A stretch of 10,891 bases of DNA from Opitutaceae bacterium (GCA_005786775.1 SYDD01000011.1:1-10891), one strand, 5' to 3'. Shown: positions 1 through 7,708, counted from the stretch's first letter. Notes: generated by a model from the sequence alone, not told the origin. Numbers and translations are program-made.

Positions 1-1121
1 GCCGTGCGGATCAGGTCCTTACCCGCCGGGACCGCGGGCGCGATCGACATCACGGTAAACACCCCCTTCTCAAGCAGCGCCTTCCAGAACGGGTACACGC
101 GCTCCTTCGAACCCAGCACGATTGGGACAGCCGGGGTCTCGCTCTCCCAGGTGTCGAGCCCGAGCGACTTGAGCATCGCTCGATACTTCCGGGTGTTGGC
201 CCACAGCCGCTCCAAGTGCTGCGGCTCCTGCTGCATCAGCTCGAGCGAAGCCTGAGCACAGGCGGCCTGCCCCGGGCTGATCGCCGCCGAAAAGATCGTC
301 TGCTTGGAGTTGGTCCGCAGGTAATCGATCACGTCCCGCGACGAGGCGATGAACCCGCCGGTGCTCGCCAGTGACTTCGACAAGCTGCCACAAACGAGAT
401 CCACCTTATCCGTGAGTCCGAAATGGTCCGCCGTACCCCGCCCCTGCCGGCCCAGCACGCCGAAGCCGTGCGCGTCGTCGAGCACCGTGAAGCAGCCGTG
501 CTCCTCCGCGATCTCGGTCAGCTCCGGCAGGCGCGCAACATGGCCCTCCATCGAGTAGACGCCCTCGATCACTAACATTTTTGCGGCCTCCGCGTTGACC
601 GCACCCAGGACCTCCCGCAGGTCCGAAGGACTGTTGTGGGAAAAACGCTCCACCGTCGCCATCGACAACCGAATTCCGTCCCAGAGGCACGAGTGGATGT
701 TTTTGTCCGCCAGAATGACGTCCCCCTTCTGGGCAAAGGCGGCGACGCTCGCCAGACAAGACAGGTAGCCGGCGGAATGGATGTGGCAGGCCTCGCGACC
801 GAGAAACGCGGCGAGGCGCTCCTCCAACTCGACGTGGTACGCCCGCGACCCATTGGAGGTGCGCGCCCCCGTCGTGCTGGTGCCCCAACGAAGCATCGCA
901 GCCCGGGCCGCCTCGATCACCTTCGGGTGAAAGGACAATCCAAGGTAGTCGTTGCTCGACAGCATGATCATGTCGCGCCCGTCGAGGCGGACATTCGTGC
1001 CACTCTGCGCCTCCATCGCGTGGTAGTAGGGCGCGTACTTCAGGCGCATCTTGGTGGCGTAGTCGTCGCGGCAGCGCGCGAGCATCGCCTTCCGGGACTT
1101 GCTGAAGAACGACAAGGGCAT
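1..1121 (-). CDS. PLP-dependent alpha-oxoamine synthase (serine palmitoyltransferase/AONS/KBL-like), 3' end cut by window edge
   Basis: Fold-type I PLP enzyme of the family that condenses an amino acid with an acyl-CoA, releasing CO2. 373 full codons are visible and probably about 30-50 C-terminal residues lie beyond the edge, since the frame stops near the LIRT segment that matches the family's late LRTS region. Visible motifs: NDYLGL (57-62), GARTSNGSRAYHVELE (85-100), His143 in the KNIHS segment (position of the ring-stacking His), DDAHGFG with Asp215 and His218 (PLP contacts), and SLSK with Lys249 as the expected Schiff-base lysine. The roughly 45-residue N-terminal stretch with LKYAPYYHAMEAQSG resembles bacterial serine palmitoyltransferases more than biotin-pathway BioF. 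Substrate is inferred only; BioF- or Kbl-like activity remains possible. ATG start; no clear Shine-Dalgarno. It lies 30 bases behind the GT4 gene on the same strand, so co-transcription is likely. Confidence 0.88.
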   Translation of the reverse strand, partial: MPLSFFSKSRKAMLARCRDDYATKMRLKYAPYYHAMEAQSGTNVRLDGRDMIMLSSNDYLGLSFHPKVIEAARAAMLRWGTSTTGARTSNGSRAYHVELEERLAAFLGREACHIHSAGYLSCLASVAAFAQKGDVILADKNIHSCLWDGIRLSMATVERFSHNSPSDLREVLGAVNAEAAKMLVIEGVYSMEGHVARLPELTEIAEEHGCFTVLDDAHGFGVLGRQGRGTADHFGLTDKVDLVCGSLSKSLASTGGFIASSRDVIDYLRTNSKQTIFSAAISPGQAACAQASLELMQQEPQHLERLWANTRKYRAMLKSLGLDTWESETPAVPIVLGSKERVYPFWKALLEKGVFTVMSIAPAVPAGKDLIRT

Positions 1122-1151
1122 AGACACCGGGACGGTGGGAGCCACTCGGGG

Positions 1152-2363
1152 CTAAGGCAAACGGAAAGGCGGCCGGTCCCGGCGCCGTCGCGCGAGGCCG
1201 CCCTGCCACGCCACGAGATCTGCCGCGTGTTCGGCCCAGCGCCGGATCGGGCGCGCCCGCGCGGCCGCGGCCAGCGCGGCCAACGCCGAAGCATCCGTCA
1301 GCAACCGCCGCATCCCCGCCGCCAGCGCCTCCGGCCCCGGGTCGTCAAGGGCGAGGCAACCGCCGCCCCGCGCCGTCTCCCCCAGCGCACCCCGGCCCGC
1401 GCACACGCAGGGTTTGCCGTAGGCGAGGCTCTCCAGCACCGGCAGACCGAAGCCCTCCACGCGCGACGGGTACACGGTGAACGCGCAGGCCGCGTAGGCC
1501 GCTGCCACCGCCACGTCGCCCGCGCCAGTCTCGTGGACCAGCGCGAAGCCGGCAGCCTGCAATTCGGAAACCCGGCGCGCGGCCGCAGCCCCAGTCGCCG
1601 GCTGGACGATTCCCATCAGACGCAAACGGAACGCCAGGCCGTCCCGCCAAAGGCGCTCCGCAGCCGCCAGCAAAGCGAGCTGGTTCTTGCGCCCCTCCAG
1701 GCTGCCCACGCAAAGCACCTCAGGCAGGCCCTCGACCGAGGCCGCGCCGGGAGCCGCCGCCGGGACATCTACCCCAAGCGGAATCGTCACGACTGGCGGA
1801 TGGTCGCGGATACCCTGCCACGCCCAGTAGGCGCACAAGGCTTCGCGCGACGCCTCGGAAACTGCGGCGACCCCGTCAAAGGAGAGTAACTCGAGGAGAT
1901 AGGCCGGAAAGCGCGCCACCGTGCCGGCAGGGCTAAACTCCGGCTGCTGCAACGCGATCGCGTCGTGGAATATCGCCACGGCCGGTCCTTCGGTGGCCGC
2001 AAGTAAATCGGGCAGCGCCGCCGCCACCGCAGGGGAAAACACCTCCGGGACCAGCAGTCCGCCATTGGGGCGCAGCCGCTCCATTGGCGGCGGGCGCCGC
2101 CCACGCCGCGCCGCCGTGAGCCAGCCCAGCGCCCGGGCGGACCAGGGCCACCGCGCCCCCCGGCGCCCGGCGGACCCGGGAACGGTCAGATTGGCCTCTT
2201 CCCATACCGCGAGCGGCCGCCAAGCGCGCGCGTACGGATCGTACGTCACGGGCTGCGCCGCGGCGCCGAGCTCGCGCCGGAGGGCGCGGCTCACGCGCTG
2301 GATGCCCGTGCGCGCCCGCGAGTGGCAGGTGTGGCTGAGATCGAGCAGGAGCGGAGCGGGCAC
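1152..2363 (-). CDS. GT4-family glycosyltransferase (GT-B fold)
   Basis: Predicted cytoplasmic retaining glycosyltransferase of 403 residues, a normal length for GT4, moving a sugar from a nucleotide donor to an unknown acceptor. It opens with LDLSHTCHSRARTGIQRV (7-24), and the TGIQRV element is typical of a GT4 subgroup in polysaccharide loci. FHDAIALQQPEF (132-143) is the usual His-Asp region of the N-terminal half. The C-terminal nucleotide-sugar domain begins near VLCVGSLEGRKNQ (217-229) with the conserved R-K-N (225-227). The E-x7-E motif is EGFGLPVLE (303-311), followed by GKPCVCAGRGALGE. No membrane segment is seen. The start is GTG, 10 bases after the stop of the upstream membrane glycosyltransferase and without a Shine-Dalgarno, so translational coupling is plausible. 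The C-terminal 15 residues are very Arg-rich, which may help membrane association. Confidence 0.92.
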   Translation of the reverse strand: MPAPLLLDLSHTCHSRARTGIQRVSRALRRELGAAAQPVTYDPYARAWRPLAVWEEANLTVPGSAGRRGARWPWSARALGWLTAARRGRRPPPMERLRPNGGLLVPEVFSPAVAAALPDLLAATEGPAVAIFHDAIALQQPEFSPAGTVARFPAYLLELLSFDGVAAVSEASREALCAYWAWQGIRDHPPVVTIPLGVDVPAAAPGAASVEGLPEVLCVGSLEGRKNQLALLAAAERLWRDGLAFRLRLMGIVQPATGAAAARRVSELQAAGFALVHETGAGDVAVAAAYAACAFTVYPSRVEGFGLPVLESLAYGKPCVCAGRGALGETARGGGCLALDDPGPEALAAGMRRLLTDASALAALAAAARARPIRRWAEHAADLVAWQGGLARRRRDRPPFRLP

Positions 2364-2373
2364 GGCGAAGAAG

Positions 2374-3897
2374 TCACGGACCGGCCGCCGGCGCCGTCAA
2401 GGGCCCGAGTTCCCAGAGCTCCACCTGACCGTGGCGGTCGACCTCGCGCCACGGTCCCGGACAGCGGCGGAAGGCTTCGGCCCGTTCCGACTCAAAGAGG
2501 AGGGCGCGGACCGGCCGGCCGGCCCCCGCAGCCAAGCGGGCGTAGCGAACGAAGTCCTCCGGCGAAACCTGATCCCAACGCAAGACCGGATGTCCCGAGT
2601 GGAAGAGCAGGTTGCCGCTGAACGCCTGGCAGACCACGAGCGCGGCGGAGGGGAAGCGTTCCCGGGCCGCGGCGGCGCCCGTGGCATAGGCGAGTTCCTG
2701 AGGCCGCACCTGCAGCGGGTCGAGCCGCCGGTGCCAGTAGCCGGCGGCGGCCAGGCCCCAGAGTAGCAGGACGAGCGCTGCGACCGGTCGGAACGCGCGA
2801 GGCCAGCGCCGGCCCGCACCCCGCGCGAGCGCCTCGACGCCGAGCAGTCCGGCCAGCAGCAGCAGCGGCAGGGCCGGCAAAATGAAGCGCAGGCACCACC
2901 AAACCTCGTGCGAGACCTCGTAGAAAAGGTAACAGCCGATCAGCGTCACCGAACCGAGTACAAGTGCGGCAACACTTCGGCCGCGGGTGGCGGGATGGGC
3001 GAGGGCGAAGAGTGGCAGCACGAGCAGGACCGGGGGCAAGAGCCGCGCCAGCCAAGCGCCAAAGTGCCGCGCGGTGGGTGCCCCGTAGGCCCAGCTGAAG
3101 GCTGCGAGGATATCCCCGTAGCCCGAGGCAAGCGCGTGCCCATAGAGCGCGTGCTGGTAACCCGCCAGCCACGCCGCGCCTGGGAGCCCACCGGCGATAA
3201 ACTGAAGTAGGCGCCGCCAATCCGGGCCGAGCAGCAGGACGACCGCGGGGCCAAGGAGGAGATTGGTCGGGCGCACCAGCACCGCCATTGCGAAGGCCGC
3301 CCCTGCCGCCAGCGACCAGCCACGGTGAATCCGCGCGCGCAGCGCGGACCACGCGGCGGCGAGCACCCAAGTCGTGGCCACGGTGTCGCTGAGCGGTTGC
3401 AGCGACGTGAATACAAAGACCGGATTCACCGCCAGCAGCGCTGCCCCGGTCGCAGCTAGGGCCGGCGCGAGACCAAGCTCGCGGCCCACGAGGTACGTCA
3501 GGGCGAGGGCGCCGAGCGCCGCGACAATTAGGACGAGGAACGGGCCTGCGGTCCAGCCGAGCAGCCGGGCCGCCACCGCGAATTGCAGCGGCAAGCCCGA
3601 GGGATAAGTTGGCACCAGATCCCCTGGATATCCGCCCCGCGGAAAGAATCCAACCGGCGTGAAATGGATCGGCGGCACCGCCCCGGGCCCGCCAAACTCG
3701 GCCGGTACCTGCAGTCGCGTAAAACCCTCCCCCACCGCCAACAGCCGCGCGCTGTTGAGGTAGCCGGAGGAATCTGCCCCTCCCGCCACCACCACCACCC
3801 GCGTCCCCAGCCAGACCCCATAGCCCGCGAACAGGGCAAACAGCGCGATCGCGAACACCCGCGGGCAGGGGGGCGAGTGGGGCTTCGGATTTGACAT
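2374..3897 (-). CDS. polytopic GT-C type membrane glycosyltransferase (GT39/GT83-like)
   Basis: 507-residue inner-membrane protein with about ten hydrophobic segments between residues 14 and 390 and a soluble tail of about 115 residues. The layout fits the GT-C superfamily (PMT/ArnT/RgtA-like), which transfers sugars from polyprenyl-phosphate donors on the outer face of the membrane. After the first membrane helix comes GGADSSGYLNSARLL (39-53), with Asp42 in the place of the catalytic acidic residue of the first periplasmic loop. YPSGLPLQF (98-106) and QPLSDTVATTW (167-177) are further family-like segments. The frame stays open upstream to 4593, but that part is antisense to the plus-strand gene, so the ATG at 3897, just before the first membrane helix, is the sensible start. 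No Shine-Dalgarno is visible. It heads the operon with the GT4 and oxoamine synthase genes. Donor and acceptor are unknown. Confidence 0.87.
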   Translation of the reverse strand: MSNPKPHSPPCPRVFAIALFALFAGYGVWLGTRVVVVAGGADSSGYLNSARLLAVGEGFTRLQVPAEFGGPGAVPPIHFTPVGFFPRGGYPGDLVPTYPSGLPLQFAVAARLLGWTAGPFLVLIVAALGALALTYLVGRELGLAPALAATGAALLAVNPVFVFTSLQPLSDTVATTWVLAAAWSALRARIHRGWSLAAGAAFAMAVLVRPTNLLLGPAVVLLLGPDWRRLLQFIAGGLPGAAWLAGYQHALYGHALASGYGDILAAFSWAYGAPTARHFGAWLARLLPPVLLVLPLFALAHPATRGRSVAALVLGSVTLIGCYLFYEVSHEVWWCLRFILPALPLLLLAGLLGVEALARGAGRRWPRAFRPVAALVLLLWGLAAAGYWHRRLDPLQVRPQELAYATGAAAARERFPSAALVVCQAFSGNLLFHSGHPVLRWDQVSPEDFVRYARLAAGAGRPVRALLFESERAEAFRRCPGPWREVDRHGQVELWELGPLTAPAAGP

Positions 3898-4005
3898 GCG
3901 GCGACTGGGTTTTGTGATCCACCGCACTTTCGTGAGCAACTTGGAAGCAAAGCGCCCGCCGGGAACGTGTCGTTCCGCCCGCCGGCGCCCCGGAGGCCGC
4001 CGGAC
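3898..4005. promoter_or_regulatory. divergent intergenic region between two membrane glycosyltransferase genes
   Basis: This short gap must carry the promoters for both the minus-strand operon starting at 3897 and the plus-strand gene. It is less GC-rich than its surroundings (TTTTGTGATCC around 3912; ACTTTCGTGAGCAACTT around 3927). I see no convincing -35/-10 pair on either strand, so the promoter role is inferred from the divergent layout. Confidence 0.45.
3992..3996 (+). promoter_or_regulatory. Shine-Dalgarno GGAGG that decides the start of the plus-strand membrane protein
   Basis: GGAGG lies 9 bases before the GTG at 4006. The earlier in-frame GTG at 3967 is preceded only by CGGGAAC. Other genes in this window lack a strong Shine-Dalgarno, so this match favours 4006 without proving it. 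Confidence 0.5.
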
Positions 4006-5592
4006 GTGACCCCTCCGGTGAGGGCCCCCGGAAGCTGGTTTCCCCGCTCCTTCCGCTTCCGGCCGCGGGTGCTGGTCTTCGCCGGCATCGCCGTGTTCCT
4101 CGCTGCCGTGGCCCGATTCCATCATCCGGGCACCGGCTTTTCTAGCCTGCTGTCCATCGGGGACATCCTTAATGACTCTAAGGTGGCGGCGCTGCGGCAA
4201 GTGCCACACCACGTGTACGAGGGCTCCGCAGGCTACGACGGGGCTTACTACGTGCAGCTCGCGCTGCACCCGGCGCTCGACAACCCGGAGCTGCTCAAGG
4301 CCATCGATAACCTGCCCTACCGGGCGCGCCGGATCCTGCTGAGCTGGGTGGCGTGGGCCGCGGGCCTCGGGCGCCCTCCGTGGATCGTGCAGGCCTACGC
4401 GCTGCTTAACGTTGCCAGCTGGCTTGTGCTCGCGGTGCTGCTCTGGCGCTGGCTCGCGCCCCCGACCTTCATCGGCGTTCTCCGCTGGACGGGCGTGATG
4501 TTTTCCCACGGCCTCTGTATGAGCGTCAGCCACGCCCTCGTAGACGGACCCGCGCTGCTGCTCGCGGCGCTCGGGGTTCGCGCCCTTACCCACGGCCGCC
4601 CCGTTCTCGGCGGCACGGCGCTCGCGTTGGGCGGCCTCGCCAAAGAGACGAGCCTCCTCGCGGTCTCCGGTCTATCCTTCTCGCCCCGCGCACCCCGCAC
4701 CTGGGTTCCCGCGGCCGGACACGCGCTGCTGGTGGCCCTGCCGCTGCTGCTCTGGATGGCCTACGTGCGGCAGCGGTTCGGCCCGGCCGAGGATCCCGGG
4801 CTGGGCAACTTCACCCTGCCGCTCGCTGGCCTAGCGGAAAAATTCGGCGCCGTCCTCGGAGACCTCCGCGGGCCCGAGCCCGCGCCACTCGCGTGGACCT
4901 CCCTCGCCACCGTGATGGGGCTGGTCGTGCAGGCGGGCTTTTTCCTGCTGCGCTGGCGCCCCGAGGACCGTTGGTGGCGGGTCGGGGCTACATTCGCCGG
5001 GCTGCTGCTCTTCCTGTCGACGCCCGTTTGGGAGGGTTACCCCGGCGCCGCCACGCGCGTGCTGCTGCCGATGACCCTCGCCTTCAACCTGCTGGTGCCC
5101 ACTGGCGCGCGCTGGCTCCCTGTACTGCTCGCCGGCAACCTTGGGGTCATCGCCGCGGTGCAGGAGTTTCGGCCCCCGGTTGAGTTCCACACCCTACGGA
5201 CCGATCCCGTGCTCACGGGCGCGGTGCAGGCGCGACCAGGGCCCGGCTGGCATGGCCCAGAGACGCTCGACGGCCATCGCTGGCGCTGGACCGCCGGGCG
5301 CGCCGAGCTCCGCGTGCGCAATGACTCTGCCGGGGAAATCCGGCTTTCGGTCCGCGCGCAGGCCCAACCAGTCGAGGGAGAACGCGCCCTGCGCGTCACG
5401 CTCGGGGGTCGACTGCTGTGGGGCGGGCAACTGGGGGTCCGGGGCGCGACCGAGGTGCGCTTCGGCGCGGTGCTGCCCCCGGGGGAAAGCGTGCTCCTGT
5501 TCGCCACCGACCTCCCGGCGCAACGCAAGGGGACCGATCCCCGCGCGCTCGCCTTTCGGCTCTCGGACGTCGAGCTACTGGCGACGCCGTGA
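4006..5592 (+). CDS. polytopic membrane protein, glycosyltransferase/cell-surface glycopolymer type, with C-terminal beta-rich domain
   Basis: 528 residues from the GTG at 4006, or 541 from the GTG at 3967. A first membrane helix (about 21-38) is followed by a long loop with GYDGAYYVQLAL (76-87) and DNLPYRARRILL (101-112). That acidic YDG(A/Q)xY loop plus the YRxRRILL segment is typical of membrane proteins annotated as glycopolymer formation or GT87/RgtA-like glycosyltransferases. More helices follow, with GLAKETSLLA (210-219) in a cytoplasmic-type loop. After about residue 413 the chain is soluble and predicted beta-rich (ELRVRNDSAGEIRLSV, then PPGESVLLFATDLPA and DPRALAFRLSDVEL). It probably uses a polyprenyl-phosphate sugar, but the catalytic role is inferred from family resemblance. 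It is divergent from the minus-strand operon and likely part of the same pathway. It ends 19 bases from the convergent secreted-protein gene. Confidence 0.85.
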   Translation: MTPPVRAPGSWFPRSFRFRPRVLVFAGIAVFLAAVARFHHPGTGFSSLLSIGDILNDSKVAALRQVPHHVYEGSAGYDGAYYVQLALHPALDNPELLKAIDNLPYRARRILLSWVAWAAGLGRPPWIVQAYALLNVASWLVLAVLLWRWLAPPTFIGVLRWTGVMFSHGLCMSVSHALVDGPALLLAALGVRALTHGRPVLGGTALALGGLAKETSLLAVSGLSFSPRAPRTWVPAAGHALLVALPLLLWMAYVRQRFGPAEDPGLGNFTLPLAGLAEKFGAVLGDLRGPEPAPLAWTSLATVMGLVVQAGFFLLRWRPEDRWWRVGATFAGLLLFLSTPVWEGYPGAATRVLLPMTLAFNLLVPTGARWLPVLLAGNLGVIAAVQEFRPPVEFHTLRTDPVLTGAVQARPGPGWHGPETLDGHRWRWTAGRAELRVRNDSAGEIRLSVRAQAQPVEGERALRVTLGGRLLWGGQLGVRGATEVRFGAVLPPGESVLLFATDLPAQRKGTDPRALAFRLSDVELLATP

Positions 5593-5594
5593 AG

Positions 5595-5609
5595 CGGCCG
5601 CCCCGGCCG
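5595..5609. repeat. GC inverted repeat between convergent genes
   Basis: CGGCCG-CCC-CGGCCG fills most of the 19-base gap between the plus-strand stop (5592) and the minus-strand stop (5612). Each arm is itself palindromic, so the hairpin is the same on both strands. No T-tract follows in either direction, so a standard intrinsic terminator is not supported. It could slow polymerase or protect 3' ends. Confidence 0.5.
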
Positions 5610-5611
5610 GG

Positions 5612-7708
5612 TTACGGCAGCTCGTAAAGCTCGACGAGCACCTCGCCCGCCGCCGCCTCGGCCCCGCGCACCGCGACGGTGTAACGCCGGCCCGGCGCCA
5701 CCGTGAGGACCAGCGCCGCGTCGCGGCTGCCGGGCGTCAGGGCCGGTGCGCCCGCCCGGGCCATCACGTCGGCCAGCCCGGGCGCCCAATCATCGTTCGC
5801 GGCCACGCTTTCCCCCTCGCCGGTTAAGACCTCCAGCCGCGGATCCGCCAGGACCTGCTCCACGCCATAGGCGGCGAGCTGCGGGCCGAGGACCCGCACC
5901 AGCAACCGCCGGGGCACGCCGGACCCCATCGCGAAGCCGAAGATCAGGCTGTGTTCGCCCGCCTCCGCGCGCGCGCGCGCCGAAAGGTTGACCAACCGCC
6001 CGCCGCGGCCCGCCGCGGCATCATAAAGCTCCGCAAGGACGACGCCCGGGCCGCCCCCGCTCATCCGGACGGTCGTCGTCCCGGGCCGCACCTCGGCCAG
6101 TAGGGCCGCGTCCGCGCTGCCCTCCGGCAGCGGGAAGGCCCCCACCGCGGCGAATTCCGCCGCGAGGGCCGGTGACCAGTCCTCGTTGCCGCCCAAGCCG
6201 AGGCCCTGGCCATCCTGCGCCTCCAGCCGCGGATCCGGCGCGGGCTCCTCCACGCCGAAGGCCGCCAGCGCGGGGCCCACCGCCCGCACCAGCACCGGCC
6301 GCACCGACTCCCCGATCGCCACCACGCCCAGGGTCAGCGCCGCCTCGGCCGAGGGCAGCCACGCGCGGACCGCGAGGTTCGTGATCGGCGCCGGCGGCGG
6401 GGGCGGTGGCACCAGCGTGACCTCCACGCGGGAACTCTCGGTGCCACCCAACGCGTTGCGCACCCGCGCCCAATACGTGCCCGCGTTCGCCGCGGTCACG
6501 GCCGGCAGCACGAGTTCCGCCCGCGTGGCCCCAGGGACTTCCACGCCGTCCCGAAACCATTGGTAGGTGAAGGGAGCCGTGCCCCCGGCCGTGACCGTCA
6601 GGGTCACGGGCCGGCCCGGCAGCACCGCCGCCGATCCCGTGGCCGCGGCCTGGACGTTGAAGGGCGCCCGCGGCGGCGCGATGAACTCGAGTTCCCACTC
6701 CGAGATCCCGCCAACGTAAAGCCGCGCCCGCGCACCCGCTTCCCGGTCCGTTTCCCCCGGCCCTAGGCCCATCACCTGAGGGTAGAAAAAGTACCAGCCC
6801 GGGAACTCCGCCTTATCGATCAGCTTGCGCGGCGTCGTCCAGAGCTCCGGTCGGCTGAGGTCCGGCGAGAAAGAAACATAGATGCCCTCCTGGGACCAGC
6901 CCGGCTCCCCCTGCGCGCGATTCAGCAGCATCACATACAGGTTCAGCTCGGTGTTCCAGTGGACCGCCGGGCCCCAGAAAGCGTCTGGATCCCGCACCTG
7001 CCAGCGGCGCGTCACGGGCAGGATCGGGGTCACCTTGCCACCCACACCAGCCTCGTTCCACGCGCCATCGTGGTATTTCCAGACCTTGCCCAACGGGTTG
7101 GCCCGATCCTCCCACGCCATCCGCGCCACGCAGACTCCCTGCCCGGCGGCCGGCCCCGCATAGTTGTCGAAAAAGAAATAGAAGTACTTCCGCTCCCGGT
7201 CCGGGAGGACCGAGAAATCCCCGTGGCCGCCCGCGAAATACCCATTCATCGCCCAACGGTCCGGCGGATCGCCCGCATCCAGAATGATACCCAAATCCCG
7301 CAGGGTCCGGCCCCCGTCGGTCGAGATCACCGCGCCGATCTTGGGCGCCGTCAGGGTCGAGTTGGGAAAGATTCCAACGGGCTCCGCATGGTACCAACCC
7401 CAGAGCAAGTCGTCGGTTTCGGGCCAGATCGACTCGAGCCAATGCGGCCACGCATTGGTCGTCACTAGGTCCACCTCGCGTGTCACCCACGGACCGAACT
7501 GACTCGGCCCCTCGCTCAGCCATGGCCGCCCGTGGGAGCCGAACCAGAAAAGCCGCCCGTCCCGCCAAAATGCCGGGCTGTTACTATCCACCTCCTGCGG
7601 CATCTCCACCCGAGGCGCCGGACGCACGTGCACCTCCTGCGCCTGCAGCACCACGCCCGCAAGCGGAACCAGCAACAAACGGAGGCCAAATGCAAAGTGA
7701 CTACACAT
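5612..7708 (-). CDS. secreted multidomain protein: beta-propeller, Ig-like domain, two C-terminal repeat domains
   Basis: 698 residues from the ATG at 7708. An in-frame ATG at 7741 would add 11 residues, but 7708 gives the cleaner signal peptide (MCSHFAFGLRLLLVPLAGVV, cleavage near AQA at 22-25). Residues about 40-340 look like a five-bladed sialidase/GH43-like propeller: SNSPAFWRDGRLFWFGS (42-58), an Asp-box-like STDGGRTL (129-136, Leu where Trp is usual), and VRDPDAFWGPAVHWNTELN (238-256). Residues about 350-433 form an Ig-like domain (YQWFRDGVEVPGAT, then AGTYWARVRNALG). A run of six prolines (434-439) leads to two related domains, 441-563 and 572-695, sharing LVRxxGPxLAAxGVE, DPRLE and N(E/D)DW. 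An extracellular glycan-binding or glycoside-cleaving role is plausible but unproven; no catalytic residues can be assigned. No PEP-CTERM or autotransporter tail is visible. Confidence 0.88.
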   Translation of the reverse strand: MCSHFAFGLRLLLVPLAGVVLQAQEVHVRPAPRVEMPQEVDSNSPAFWRDGRLFWFGSHGRPWLSEGPSQFGPWVTREVDLVTTNAWPHWLESIWPETDDLLWGWYHAEPVGIFPNSTLTAPKIGAVISTDGGRTLRDLGIILDAGDPPDRWAMNGYFAGGHGDFSVLPDRERKYFYFFFDNYAGPAAGQGVCVARMAWEDRANPLGKVWKYHDGAWNEAGVGGKVTPILPVTRRWQVRDPDAFWGPAVHWNTELNLYVMLLNRAQGEPGWSQEGIYVSFSPDLSRPELWTTPRKLIDKAEFPGWYFFYPQVMGLGPGETDREAGARARLYVGGISEWELEFIAPPRAPFNVQAAATGSAAVLPGRPVTLTVTAGGTAPFTYQWFRDGVEVPGATRAELVLPAVTAANAGTYWARVRNALGGTESSRVEVTLVPPPPPPAPITNLAVRAWLPSAEAALTLGVVAIGESVRPVLVRAVGPALAAFGVEEPAPDPRLEAQDGQGLGLGGNEDWSPALAAEFAAVGAFPLPEGSADAALLAEVRPGTTTVRMSGGGPGVVLAELYDAAAGRGGRLVNLSARARAEAGEHSLIFGFAMGSGVPRRLLVRVLGPQLAAYGVEQVLADPRLEVLTGEGESVAANDDWAPGLADVMARAGAPALTPGSRDAALVLTVAPGRRYTVAVRGAEAAAGEVLVELYELP
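5624..6388 (-). repeat. tandem coding repeat (two C-terminal domains of the secreted protein)
   Basis: The two roughly 124-residue domains are at 6020-6388 and 5624-5995. They match at DPRLE with a register of 130 codons, and the DNA keeps an 18-base identity there (5830-5847 and 6220-6237, CCTCCAGCCGCGGATCCG). Shared protein landmarks are LVRAVGPALAAFGVE/LVRVLGPQLAAYGVE, NEDWSPALA/NDDWAPGLA and LAELYDA/LVELYEL. This points to an old intragenic duplication. Such domains recur at the C-terminus of verrucomicrobial secreted proteins, where their role is unknown to me. Confidence 0.75.

Noticed and set aside
636..1889. Long plus-strand open frame of 417 codons
   Set aside because: It lies antisense to the oxoamine synthase and GT4 genes, which have clear family motifs. 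Its product is Arg/Gln-rich without any motif, typical of a shadow frame in GC-rich DNA.
3898..4593. Upstream continuation of the minus-strand GT-C reading frame, adding about 230 residues
   Set aside because: It is antisense to the plus-strand membrane protein, has low-complexity Arg/Gly/His-rich composition, and the real protein starts normally at ATG 3897 before its first membrane helix.
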